Shown here piece after piece: positions 18,329-27,108 of a stretch of 64,000 bases of DNA. The DNA is from Betaproteobacteria bacterium Ga0077532. Its GTDB lineage: Bacteria; Pseudomonadota; Gammaproteobacteria; Burkholderiales; Ga0077523. The DNA lies in the NCBI GenBank assembly GCA_001464895.1, contig LNEE01000013.1, positions 62,001-126,000 on the forward strand. Reading direction: 5' to 3'. The first letter of the stretch is position 1; every line of letters starts with the position of its first letter. Both the position numbers and the translations under genes were made by a program. The notes under the pieces are model-generated. The model did not search any database. It was not told the origin of the DNA and saw only the letters and a list, made by a program, of their open reading frames with translations.

Positions 18329-20053
18329 TCACGGCAGCGCGAAGACGAACACGCTGTTGCCACGCTTGAAGTCCAGCTGCGTGTTGCCGCCCGCCGCCAC
18401 GGCGATGTACTGCTTGCCGTTCACGGTGTACGACACGGGAGGCGCATTCACGCCGGCCCCGCAGTTGAACGACCACAGCTTCTTTCCGTTCTTCGCGTCG
18501 TACGCGTTGAACATGCCGTTGCCTTCACCCGTCAGCACCAGATTGCCGGCCGTGGCCAGCACGCCGCCCATCAGCGGCTGGTCGGTCTTGGCGCTCCAGG
18601 CGATCTTGCCGGTGTCGAGGTTCACCGCGGAGAGCACGCCGAACTGCTTCTCGCCGGGGATCACCTTGAACGCGCCACCGAGCCACAGCTTGTCGCCGCC
18701 AGGATACTCCGCCGCTTCGACGTGGTAGGTCATCGGCTGATGCAGGTTCGCGGCGTAGGACATCCGCAGCTTCGGATTGATGGCGAGCGGGTTCCACTCG
18801 ACGCCACCGTTGGCGCCGGGGAGCATGCGCGCGCCGTCCGGCGTGGGCAGCACCCACATGTTCTCCTGCGGCACCATCGCCTCGGAGAAGCGGATCAGCT
18901 CGAGCGTCTTCGCGTCGTGCACATACACGTGACCGGTCTTGCCGCCATGGATCACGACCTTGCGATCCTTGCCATCCTTGCCCTTTGCCGTCGTGATGAT
19001 GGGCGGGGACACGGCGTCGAGGTCCCACACGTCGTGCGCGATGTACTGGAAGTGCGCCTTGTACGCACCGGTGTCGAGATCGACCGCGACGATGGAGTCG
19101 GTGTAGAGGTTGTCGCCGGGGCGGATGTCGCCATAGAGGTCGGGGGAGGGGTTGCCCACCACGAAATACACGGTGCGCGTCGCGGTGTCGATCGCGGGGG
19201 TCATCCACACGCCGCCACCGAGGGTCTCGAAGAAACCGCCGCCGTTCTTGGCGAGTGCCGCCTTCTCGGCAGGGATGTCGCGAAGCATGTTGCGGCCCGT
19301 CGCGTCATGCGTGGCCCACACACCCTCGTGACCCTTCTCCGGGATCGTGTGGAACGTCCAGAGCAGATTGCCCGTCTTCGCGTCGAACGCCTTCACGAAG
19401 CCGCGGATGCCGTACTCGCCACCGTTCGTGCCGATCAGCACCTTGCCGTCGATGACGGTGGGCGCCATGGTTTCCGAGTAGCCCTTCTCCGGGTCGGCGA
19501 TCTCGGTTTCCCAGACCAGCGCGCCGGTCTTCGCATTCAGCGCGACGAGCTTGGCGTCGAGCGTTCCCATGAACAGCAGGTCGCCGTGGGCGGCGACGCC
19601 ACGATTGTTCGGTCCGCAGCAGTAGGTCGTGACGGGACCCATCTTGTGCTTGTAGTGCCAGAACTCCTCGCCCGTGACGGCATCGATCGCGTACACGTGG
19701 TTGTAGGAGGTCGTGAGGAACATGATGCCGTTCACCACGAGCGGCGCGGTCTCCATCGATTCCATCACGGCTGTCTGGAAGACGAAGGCGGGGCGCAGCT
19801 TGGAGACGTTGCCGGTGTTGATCTGGGAGGCCGGATAGAAGCGCGTCTGGGCGTAGTTGCCGTTCGAATGCAGCCAGTGGTTCTTGTCGGCATCGGACGC
19901 GTTCAGCATCTCCTGCGTCACGGGCACCAGCTTCGACGACATCGGCTTGCCCGTGTTCGTCGCCTGGTTCTGGATCTCACCGGCGATCGCGCCACCGGCA
20001 AGGCTGGCCGCGATCAGTCCCGCGGCGATGCGGGAGAACTGTTTGGATTGCAT
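18329..20053 (-). CDS. PQQ-dependent alcohol-type dehydrogenase, possible lanthanide enzyme
   Basis: 574 residues with a Sec signal ([13 protein letters not shown]). This is an eight-bladed propeller quinoprotein of the methanol/ethanol dehydrogenase family, with vicinal cysteines Cys145-Cys146 (YCCGPNNRG) that normally stack on PQQ. Metal/PQQ ligands by alignment are Glu213 (GGEYGIRG), Asn301 (GNPSPD) and catalytic Asp344 (HDVWD). Asp346, two residues after the catalytic Asp, is the signature of lanthanide-dependent (XoxF/PedH-like) enzymes; Ca-type enzymes carry Ala or Ser there. There is no fused cytochrome domain, so the diheme cytochrome downstream probably takes the electrons. The substrate is unknown. 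Confidence 0.87.
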   Translation of the reverse strand: MQSKQFSRIAAGLIAASLAGGAIAGEIQNQATNTGKPMSSKLVPVTQEMLNASDADKNHWLHSNGNYAQTRFYPASQINTGNVSKLRPAFVFQTAVMESMETAPLVVNGIMFLTTSYNHVYAIDAVTGEEFWHYKHKMGPVTTYCCGPNNRGVAAHGDLLFMGTLDAKLVALNAKTGALVWETEIADPEKGYSETMAPTVIDGKVLIGTNGGEYGIRGFVKAFDAKTGNLLWTFHTIPEKGHEGVWATHDATGRNMLRDIPAEKAALAKNGGGFFETLGGGVWMTPAIDTATRTVYFVVGNPSPDLYGDIRPGDNLYTDSIVAVDLDTGAYKAHFQYIAHDVWDLDAVSPPIITTAKGKDGKDRKVVIHGGKTGHVYVHDAKTLELIRFSEAMVPQENMWVLPTPDGARMLPGANGGVEWNPLAINPKLRMSYAANLHQPMTYHVEAAEYPGGDKLWLGGAFKVIPGEKQFGVLSAVNLDTGKIAWSAKTDQPLMGGVLATAGNLVLTGEGNGMFNAYDAKNGKKLWSFNCGAGVNAPPVSYTVNGKQYIAVAAGGNTQLDFKRGNSVFVFALP

Positions 20054-20207
20054 GTTTCCTCCTGTGACTGGTTGGGCTTGCGCGCCATGCCCGTCGGGTG
20101 CGGGCAGTTGCCCGGGATCGCGAGAAAGTCACCGACCCCGCGATCAAGGGTGCGCGGACTATAGTCACGCCTCCTACGGCAAACAAGATAAATTCCTGAG
20201 CAAAAAT

Positions 20208-20906
20208 ATGAACAAAAAGCAATTGGTTGAGGTGATCTCTACTTGTGTTGTCGCAGCTTTCGCCGGTTTCGTTTCGACACAGACGCTTGCCCAGAACATG
20301 GGTGCCCCGGACTTCGAAGCCGACACGTACAACGTCACGGCGCAGTTCCTTGCCGTGTCGAAGAAGGGCGATGCCGTCCGCGCGAGGGCGCTGCTGGATC
20401 GAGGCGCTGCGCTGAACGCGCGCAATCGGAACGGCGAGACAGCGTTGTTGATGTTCACGAGGCGCGGAGACGCGGCGATGATCGACCTGCTGCTGCAGCG
20501 GGGCGCGGAAGTGAATCTCGCCGCGATCGATGGCACGACGCCGCTGATGGCAGCTGCGTTCGAGGGCCACCTCTCCATCGCCACCCGCCTGCTCGAAGCC
20601 GGTGCGGAGGTCGGGACACTCGATCGCCTGAAGAAGAACGCGATGATCTACGCGGCGGGAGCCGGGCGCTCGTCGATCGTGGCCCTTCTGCTCGACCGCG
20701 GCATCGATCCCGATCGGACCTACGAACACGATCTCACGGCGCTGATGTGGGCCGCGGGTTACGGCAGGACGGACACCGTGGCGCTGCTTCTGGCCCGGGG
20801 CGCCGATGCGTCGCGGCAGGACGACAGGGGCCTCGACGCCGCAGCGATCGCAGCGCGGGGAGGGCACGATGAGACACGACGTGTGCTCGAGGCCGCGCGG
20901 CGCTGA
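20208..20906 (+). CDS. secreted ankyrin-repeat protein
   Basis: 232 residues from ATG 20208. A signal peptide (ISTCVVAAFAGFVSTQTLAQ) is followed by about five ankyrin repeats from residue 45 on, with recurring GETALLMFTRRGDAAMIDLLLQRGAEVN-type units. It is predicted to be periplasmic and protein-binding. The first ~60 bases are AT-rich and unlike the flanks. Divergently transcribed from the PQQ dehydrogenase with a 154-base gap, it could serve the same periplasmic system, as small ankyrin proteins do beside some periplasmic oxidoreductases and catalases (inference). Confidence 0.82.
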   Translation: MNKKQLVEVISTCVVAAFAGFVSTQTLAQNMGAPDFEADTYNVTAQFLAVSKKGDAVRARALLDRGAALNARNRNGETALLMFTRRGDAAMIDLLLQRGAEVNLAAIDGTTPLMAAAFEGHLSIATRLLEAGAEVGTLDRLKKNAMIYAAGAGRSSIVALLLDRGIDPDRTYEHDLTALMWAAGYGRTDTVALLLARGADASRQDDRGLDAAAIAARGGHDETRRVLEAARR

Positions 20907-21242
20907 AGCCGGATGGAGAGGTCGGGATGAGCGGTGCGTTCATCCGTGACCGGACGGGTCGACCGACCTACGACCGAGGCGCCGGGCGGATATCACCCAT
21001 GCCGGGTCTTTCGGCGAGGATCGCCATGCCTTCCGAAGGGGAGGTGCGACGCGCAAACCACTTCCGGCCTGAGGACCCGCCCGATCAGATCCAGGAAAGT
21101 CGGTGGCGGCCTGCGCGTCGCAGGGGAGGTCCAAAAGCACGTCCTGTGCCGCGGCGGGCTCACCAGATCGGGTGCTCCGCTCGCCTCGTGGGGAGCCCTT
21201 CGGTAGAATCCGACGCCTTTCACCCGGCGCACACACTCAGTC
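20907..21242. other. intergenic region upstream of lysC, nothing recognised
   Basis: About 335 bases between the ankyrin gene and lysC. It probably contains the lysC promoter, but no convincing -10/-35 pair, lysine-type riboswitch fold or protein was identified by eye. Confidence 0.4.
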
Positions 21243-22496
21243 ATGGCGTTGATTGTTCAAAAGTACGGCGGGACGTCGGTGGGCTCCCCCGAGCGCATCA
21301 AGGCGGTCGCCCGGCGCGTCGCGAAGTGGCGCAGGGCGGGACACGATGTGGTCCTGGCGGTGTCTGCCATGAGCGGCGAGACCAACCGGCTCCTGGGCCT
21401 CGCGAAGGAGATCCAGGCGCAGCCCGACCCGCGGGAACTCGACGTGATCGCGGCCACCGGCGAGCAGGTCACGATCGGGCTCGCGTCGATGGCGCTGATG
21501 GCGCTGGGCGTGAAGGCGCGCTCCTACACAGGCGCGCAGGTGCGCGTGGTCACCGACAGCGCCTTCACCAAGGCGCGCATCCTGTCGATCGACGAGCAGC
21601 GGCTGCGGGCTGACCTCGCCGCAGGCATCGTCCCGGTGGTGGCAGGGTTCCAGGGCATCGACGAGGCGGGCAACATCACCACCCTGGGCCGCGGAGGATC
21701 CGACACGACGGGGGTCGCGCTCGCTGCGGCACTCGGTGCCGACGAATGCCAGATCTTCACCGACGTCGATGGCGTCTACACCACCGACCCCCGCATCGAA
21801 CCGGACGCGCGGCGCCTCCGCACCGTGACGTTCGAAGAGATGCTGGAGATGGCGAGCCTGGGCTCGAAGGTCCTGCAGATCCGCTCGGTGGAGTTCGCAG
21901 GCAAGTACCGCGTGCGGCTGCGCGTGCTCTCCAGCCTCACCGACCCGGATATCCCCATCGAGGTAGAAGCGCAGTCCGGCACCCTCATCACCTTCGAAGA
22001 AGACGACAACATGGAACAGGCAATCATCTCGGGCATCGCGTTCTCCCGCGACGAAGCCAAGCTGACCGTGATGGGGGTTCCCGACCGTCCGGGTATCGCC
22101 TACGCGATCCTGGGCCCGGTGGGCGACGCCAACATCGACGTCGACATGATCATCCAGAACGCGAGCGTCGAAGGCCTCACCGACTTCTCGTTCACCGTCC
22201 CCCGCAACGACTACGCACGCGCACTGGGAATCCTGGAGTCGGTGAAGCAGCACATCGGCGCGCGGGCGATCGTCGGCGACAACAAGATCTGCAAGGTGTC
22301 GATGGTCGGCGTCGGCATGCGCTCCCATGTGGGCATCGCGAGCAGCATGTTCCGATGCCTGGCGGAGGAGGGCATCAACATCCAGATGATCTCGACGTCC
22401 GAGATCAAGATCTCGGTGGTGGTCGACGAGAAGTACATGGAACTGGCCGTCCGTGTCCTGCACAAGGCCTTCGACCTGGATCAGACGCCCGCGTGA
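21243..22496 (+). CDS. lysC: aspartate kinase
   Basis: 417 residues, matching monofunctional proteobacterial aspartokinase. The N-terminal KYGGTSVGS (about 6-14) binds aspartate and ATP, with GRGGSDTTGVALAAAL and TDVDGVYTTDPR further on. Two ACT domains occupy about 265-410 (SRDEAKLTVMGVPDRPG and SMVGVGMRSHVGIA) and mediate lysine/threonine feedback. It catalyses the first step to Lys, Met, Thr and diaminopimelate. Followed 51 bases later by tRNA-Ser. Confidence 0.95.
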   Translation: MALIVQKYGGTSVGSPERIKAVARRVAKWRRAGHDVVLAVSAMSGETNRLLGLAKEIQAQPDPRELDVIAATGEQVTIGLASMALMALGVKARSYTGAQVRVVTDSAFTKARILSIDEQRLRADLAAGIVPVVAGFQGIDEAGNITTLGRGGSDTTGVALAAALGADECQIFTDVDGVYTTDPRIEPDARRLRTVTFEEMLEMASLGSKVLQIRSVEFAGKYRVRLRVLSSLTDPDIPIEVEAQSGTLITFEEDDNMEQAIISGIAFSRDEAKLTVMGVPDRPGIAYAILGPVGDANIDVDMIIQNASVEGLTDFSFTVPRNDYARALGILESVKQHIGARAIVGDNKICKVSMVGVGMRSHVGIASSMFRCLAEEGINIQMISTSEIKISVVVDEKYMELAVRVLHKAFDLDQTPA

Positions 22497-22547
22497 GGAA
22501 TTCCGGTTTGACCGGGCCTCTCTGAAGGGGTAGGATTCGCGCCCTTC

Positions 22548-22640
22548 GGAGACGTGACCGAGAGGCCGAAGGTGCTCCCCTGCTAAGGGAGTATGCGGGC
22601 AAAACCTGCATCGTGGGTTCGAATCCCACCGTCTCCGCCA
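22548..22640 (+). tRNA. tRNA-Ser (anticodon GCT)
   Basis: 93 bases with the long variable arm typical of serine tRNAs. The acceptor GGAGACG pairs with CGTCTCC, followed by discriminator G and encoded CCA. The anticodon loop is CTGCTAA within CTCCC/GGGAG. The T loop is TTCGAAT. Reads AGC/AGT. Confidence 0.96.
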
Positions 22641-22792
22641 AGACGCGCCAGCTATTCTGTGTAGAGGCAAACGCGCTTAGGTGGAGATCTCTGAGGATCG
22701 GCTGCAACAAGGTTTTTGAAACGTTCGGCGAGCGATCGTCGGATGCATCGGAAGCGTCCGCTGAGCAATCAGCGGATGAAGAGCAAGAAGAA

Positions 22793-22869
22793 GCGCCCGT
22801 AGCTCAGTTGGATAGAGTACCTGGCTACGAACCAGGGGGTCGTGGGTTCGAATCCTGCCGGGCGCGCCA
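22793..22869 (+). tRNA. tRNA-Arg (anticodon ACG)
   Basis: 77 bases with acceptor GCGCCCG/CGGGCGC, discriminator G and CCA. The D arm is GCTCAGTTGGATAGAGT, the anticodon loop CTACGAA within CCTGG/CCAGG, and the T loop TTCGAAT. A34 is expected to be edited to inosine, reading CGN codons. Confidence 0.96.
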
Positions 22870-22878
22870 GAAATTCAA

Positions 22879-22915
22879 GGGCTCAGATCGAAAGATCTGA
22901 GCCCTTTTGTTTTTC
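22879..22915 (+). terminator. rho-independent terminator after tRNA-Arg
   Basis: An 11-bp perfect stem, GGGCTCAGATC with GATCTGAGCCC, encloses a GAAA tetraloop and is followed by TTTTGTTTTT. It is a textbook intrinsic terminator for the tRNA transcript. Confidence 0.93.
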
Positions 22916-23155
22916 TGCGCGGCCGTTGTAGCGCGCCCATCAATCGGATCGAAGCGGGAAGGGGCGCGTGTCTCCAGCGTTTCCAGGAGCGTCAGCGCGT
23001 TCTGACGCAGTACGCGGTGCTGTGAAGCGCTGCGGATCGATGCGCATGCGCCACTCTCTTCGCCCACTGCGCGCAGCCTGTACGATTCCGCGCATGTCCC
23101 GTCTGCCACACAGCGCCCCGCCCAGCCGTGTCGTCCCCGCCCGGAGCGACGAACC

Positions 23156-24343
23156 GTGAGATGGCCGATCGCGATCATCGTCGTCGCGCAACTGTTCGGA
23201 ACCTCTCTCTGGTTCAGCGCGAACAGCGCCGCCGACGACCTGAGTCGGCTCTGGGGTCTGCTGCCGGTGCATCTCGGGTGGCTCACGAACGCCGTGCAGG
23301 TGGGGTTCATCGCCGGGACGCTGGTGTTCGGGTTCACCGGCCTCGCGGATCGGTTTCGCGCGAGTCGCATCTTTGTGGTCTGCAGCGTCGCGGGCGCTGT
23401 GTCGAACGCACTCTTCGCGCTGCTCAGCACCGGGCTCGGCAGCGCGATGCTGTTCCGGTTCGCGGTGGGGCTCGCGCTTGCGGGCGTCTATCCGTTGGGT
23501 ATGAAGCTCATCGTCAGCTGGAGTCCTGCGAGTGCCGGCCGCACGCTCGGGCTCCTCGTGGGCATGCTGACTCTCGGCACGGCGCTGCCGCACGGCGTGC
23601 GCATGGTCGGCGCGACGTGGCCCTGGCAGTGGGTCATCCTGTGTTCTTCCGTGCTCGCCGTGATCGGTGCGGTGATGGTCGGCGTGACCGGCGATGGACC
23701 GCATCTCCAGAGTCGCCGCGCCGGTGCCCGCCCGCAGGCGGACATGCGGTCGATCTTCCGCATACCGACGTTTCGCGCGTCGGCCTTTGGCTACTTCGGC
23801 CACATGTGGGAGCTGTACGCGTTCTGGACGCTCGCGCCGCTGCTGCTGATGGAGGTGCTCTCTCGCGACGGCGCTGCGGCTGCTGGCAGCGTGTCCGGCT
23901 GGGCTTTCCTGGTGATCGGTGCCGGTGCCGTCGGCTGCATCGGCGGTGGGCTGGTCAGTCAGCGCGTCGGAAGCGCGCGCGTGGCCTGGTGGTCGCTCCT
24001 CGTCTCGGGTTTGGTCTGCGCGATCTATCCTTTTCTGACGACGTTCCCGGTGTCCGTGGCGCTCGCGCTGATGCTGGTCTGGGGCGCATCGGTCGTGGCC
24101 GATTCCCCGCAGTTCTCCGCGATGTCGGCACGCGCGTGCCCGCCGGATGCGGTGGGCAGTGCGCTCGCACTGCAGAACAGCGCGGGCTTCCTCATCACCA
24201 CCGTCTCCATCCTCGTGGCCACGTCCGCGTTCCCGCTGATCGGCGGCAAGGTGGCGTGGCTGCTCCTGCCAGGGCCCGTCCTCGGGCTGTATGCGATTCG
24301 CAGCCTGCTGCGCGATCCAGGCGCTGCGACCACCTTGAAGTAG
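23156..24343 (+). CDS. MFS transporter
   Basis: 395 residues from GTG 23156 with about 12 transmembrane segments in two halves. Motif A-like [10 protein letters not shown] lies in the loop after TM2, and [13 protein letters not shown] is in the first half. The second half starts near [17 protein letters not shown]. The substrate is unknown; related proteins are generic solute or drug exporters. It is single in context, followed by a repeat array. Confidence 0.85.
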   Translation: MRWPIAIIVVAQLFGTSLWFSANSAADDLSRLWGLLPVHLGWLTNAVQVGFIAGTLVFGFTGLADRFRASRIFVVCSVAGAVSNALFALLSTGLGSAMLFRFAVGLALAGVYPLGMKLIVSWSPASAGRTLGLLVGMLTLGTALPHGVRMVGATWPWQWVILCSSVLAVIGAVMVGVTGDGPHLQSRRAGARPQADMRSIFRIPTFRASAFGYFGHMWELYAFWTLAPLLLMEVLSRDGAAAAGSVSGWAFLVIGAGAVGCIGGGLVSQRVGSARVAWWSLLVSGLVCAIYPFLTTFPVSVALALMLVWGASVVADSPQFSAMSARACPPDAVGSALALQNSAGFLITTVSILVATSAFPLIGGKVAWLLLPGPVLGLYAIRSLLRDPGAATTLK

Positions 24344-24374
24344 TGCGCTTCGCGTCGCGGCATCGAAGCGGCCG

Positions 24375-24957
24375 TGGTCTGGGAGTGCCCGCGGCCCCCG
24401 AAGGCGATGCGCACCAGGAAACGCTTCGACCGGAACCATCGCTTTCGCGGGCATGGCCCGCTCCTACAACAGCGTGGGTCATTCACGAGGCGGGTGGCGC
24501 ATCCAACGCCCCTGTAGGAGGGGCCCATGGCCCCGAAAGCGGTGAGCGCCAGGAACGCCTCGACCGGAACCATCGCTTTCGCGGGCATGGCCCGCTCCTA
24601 CAGAAACCGTGGCGCATTCCCGAGGCGGGTGGCGCATCCACCGCCCTGTAGGAGGGGCCCATGGCCCCGAAAGCGGTGAGCACCAGGAAGCGCTTCGACC
24701 GGAACCATCGCTTTCGCGGGCATGGCCCGCTCCTACAACAGCGTGGGTCATTCACGAGGCGGGTGGCGCATCCAACGCCCCCGTAGGAGCGGCCCATGGC
24801 CCCGAAAGCGGTGAGCTCCAGGAAGCGCTTCGACCGGAACCATCGCTTTCGCGGGCATGGCCCGCTCCTACACAACAGCGTGGGTCATTCACGAGGCGGG
24901 TGGCGCATCCAACGCCCCTGTAGGAGCGGCCCATGGCCGCGAAAGCGGTCGATGCAG
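24375..24957. repeat. REP/BIME-like tandem array, ~135-bp period, about four units
   Basis: Copies of CGGAACCATCGCTTTCGCGG start at 24431, 24565, 24700 and 24835, a period of 134-135 bp. Each unit contains one REP-like palindrome in each orientation: TCGCGGGCATGGCCCGCTCCTACA, and TGTAGGAG.GGCCCATGGCC.CGAAAGC. They are separated by a spacer with GTGGGTCATTCACGAGGCGG. Units differ by few substitutions, so amplification looks recent. It is noncoding between two plus-strand genes; the apparent reading frames through it follow the repeat, not a protein family. Confidence 0.9.
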
Positions 24958-25166
24958 TGACGCGTCGGCCAGGCAACTGGAAGGATCATCCCCACCGTCA
25001 CGAGATCGCCACGATCCTGACATCCCGGGTTCACCGTCGGTCTGTACGGTCCGGTCACGCTTCCAAAAGGGATTCCCATGCGCGATCGGTGTCGTTTTCG
25101 TGGCGTGCGTTCGACGATCCGCAGCCTCGGCAGCCGGGGCACGCAGGCGTCGGCAGGGCCGGTGCG

Positions 25167-26078
25167 ATGACATTCCGACTTCGCTGTTCGATCGTTGCCG
25201 TGCTCGCGCTGGTGTCGACAGGCTGCTCCGTCCAGGACCTCGTTGTCCGTCGCGTCGCCGATGCAGCCGCCGAAGAGGCCAGCGTATTCGCGTCGGAGTC
25301 CGACGTCGCGCTCGCCGGCGCAGCGATCCCTGCCGCGCTCAAGGCCAACGAGGCGCTGCTCGTCCGGCAGCCCACGCATCGAGGCCTCCTGCTCTCTGCC
25401 GCGCGCGGCTTCACGCAGTACGCCTACGCGTTCGTGCAACTGCCTGCCGACGAACTGGAAGCCGCTGACTTGCAGGGCGCGTATCGCGAACGCCAGCGGG
25501 CCTTGCGGCTGTACCAGAGGGCGCGCGACTACGGTCTGCGTGGTCTGCGGCTCGACGGCATCGCGCAGACCGAGGCGCTGCGGCGCGCGCCCGCCACTGC
25601 GCTTGCCGCGATGGGGCCGGCCGACGCGGAACTGTTGTACTGGACTGCCGCGGCGTGGGCGGCCGCTGTCTCGATTGCGAAGTACGATCCTCAATGGCTC
25701 GCAGCGCTGCCGATCGTCGAGGCGCTCGCAGCGCGCGCAGACGCCCTCGCTCCCGATCTCGATCGAGGTGCGCTCCAGGTCTTCCTCATCTCGTTCGAGA
25801 CTTCACGTCCCGGCGCCACGGCAGGGTCCCTCGTACAGGCGCGCGAGCGCTTCCGGAAGGCCGTGCGACTGTCGCAGGGCAGGCAGGCCGCGCCGTTCGT
25901 CGCACTGGCCGAAGCCGTGGCCGAGCGCCATGGCGAACCTGCCGAGTTCGACGACCTGCTGCGGTCCGCGCGCGCGGTGGACCCCGACGCCACGCCCGAG
26001 TGGCGTCTCTCCAATCACATCGCGCAGCGGCGTGCCCGCTGGCTGTCGACGCAGAAAGACCTCTTCTTCCCGGAGTGA
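25167..26078 (+). CDS. TRAP transporter TatT-type lipoprotein component
   Basis: 303 residues with a lipoprotein signal (VLALVSTGC). The rest is helical with TPR-like character (VRQPTHRGLLLSAARGFTQYAYAFVQ, then ADAELLYWTAAAWAAAVSIAK). It matches the TatT family, a trimeric periplasmic TPR lipoprotein that pairs with the TRAP solute-binding protein and is thought to pass hydrophobic ligands. It lies 7 bases upstream of the binding-protein gene, which supports the assignment. Confidence 0.82.
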   Translation: MTFRLRCSIVAVLALVSTGCSVQDLVVRRVADAAAEEASVFASESDVALAGAAIPAALKANEALLVRQPTHRGLLLSAARGFTQYAYAFVQLPADELEAADLQGAYRERQRALRLYQRARDYGLRGLRLDGIAQTEALRRAPATALAAMGPADAELLYWTAAAWAAAVSIAKYDPQWLAALPIVEALAARADALAPDLDRGALQVFLISFETSRPGATAGSLVQARERFRKAVRLSQGRQAAPFVALAEAVAERHGEPAEFDDLLRSARAVDPDATPEWRLSNHIAQRRARWLSTQKDLFFPE

Positions 26079-26085
26079 TCCGCCA

Positions 26086-27108
26086 GTGAAATCCATCGCG
26101 CTCGTGCGCGTCGCCTGTGCGGCGGCGTGCCTCTTCGCCTTCCTGCCTCGCGTTGGCGCCGCAGAACCCTCGACGCTCAAGATGTCGACGATCGCCCCCA
26201 AGGGTTCGATCTATCACCGCGTGCTGCAGGAGGTGGGCGAGGCCTTCAAGGGGAACCGCGGCACTGCCGCCCGCGCCATCGTGTACCCCGATGGTGTGCA
26301 GGGCACGGAGTCGGACGTCGTGCGCCGGTTGCGCATCGGCCAACTGGATGCGGCGCTGCTCACCGTGATGGGGCTGAAGGAGATCGACGCCTCGCTGACG
26401 GCGCTGCAGTTCATGCCCATGGTGTTCCGCTCGTGGGAGGAGGTGGATCTAGTCCGGAACCGGCTGCGCAACGTGTTCGAGGCGCAACTGGCGAAGAAGG
26501 GCTTCGTCGTGCTCTTCTGGGGTGACGCCGGCTGGGTACATTTCTTCAGCAAGACGCCCATGGCGATGCCCGAGGATTTCAAGCGGGCGCGCATCTTCGT
26601 CTGGGAGGGCGACGGCCCGCAGATGGCGCTCATGAAGGGCATCGGGTATTCGCCGGTCGGACTGCCAGTCGCGGACATGCTGCCGTCGCTGGAGACCGGG
26701 ATGATCGATACGGTGCCGATGGTCCCCGTGTGGGCGCTGGCGGGTCAGTTCGACCGCGTGACGCCGCACATGCTCGCGGTGAAGTGGGTGCCGATCGTCG
26801 GTGCGGCGGTGATGCGCCACGCCACGTTCGATGCGCTGAGCCCGGCCACCCGCGAGGCCGTCATGCAGGCCTCCGCGAAGGCCGCGGCCCAGCTCCAGGC
26901 GCATCGCTTGACCCAGGACGAGGAGTCGCTGCGCGCCATGCAGGCGCGCGGGTTGCGCATCCAGCCCGCGACCCCCGAGATCGAGGCCGCATGGCGCGGC
27001 TTCGCGTCGAAGGTATGGCCGCAGGTCCGCGGGTCGATGGTGCCTGCCGAGACGTTCGATCAGGTGCAGGCGATCCTGACCGAGTACCGCGCAAGCAAGC
27101 GGCCGTGA
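26086..27108 (+). CDS. TRAP transporter solute-binding protein (DctP/TatP type)
   Basis: 340 residues from GTG 26086, with a signal peptide (ACLFAFLPRVGA). DctP features: LKMSTIAPKGSIYHRVLQEVGEAF, DVVRRLRIGQLDAALLTVMGL and the substrate-site region GDAGWVHFFSKTPM. Organic-acid TRAP proteins bind the carboxylate through a conserved Arg near RARIFVWEGDGPQMALMKGIG, but the nearby TatT partner points to a more hydrophobic ligand. The substrate is unknown. It overlaps the permease start. Confidence 0.88.
   Translation: MKSIALVRVACAAACLFAFLPRVGAAEPSTLKMSTIAPKGSIYHRVLQEVGEAFKGNRGTAARAIVYPDGVQGTESDVVRRLRIGQLDAALLTVMGLKEIDASLTALQFMPMVFRSWEEVDLVRNRLRNVFEAQLAKKGFVVLFWGDAGWVHFFSKTPMAMPEDFKRARIFVWEGDGPQMALMKGIGYSPVGLPVADMLPSLETGMIDTVPMVPVWALAGQFDRVTPHMLAVKWVPIVGAAVMRHATFDALSPATREAVMQASAKAAAQLQAHRLTQDEESLRAMQARGLRIQPATPEIEAAWRGFASKVWPQVRGSMVPAETFDQVQAILTEYRASKRP

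Noticed and set aside
18062..20164. 700-residue plus-strand frame opposite the PQQ dehydrogenase
   Set aside because: Arg/His-rich antisense shadow with no motif.
20907..21242. Lysine riboswitch upstream of lysC
   Set aside because: No recognisable conserved core was found by eye, and such riboswitches are uncommon before proteobacterial lysC of this type.
24375..24957. CRISPR array
   Set aside because: The whole ~135-bp unit repeats, spacers are not unique, and no cas genes are near.
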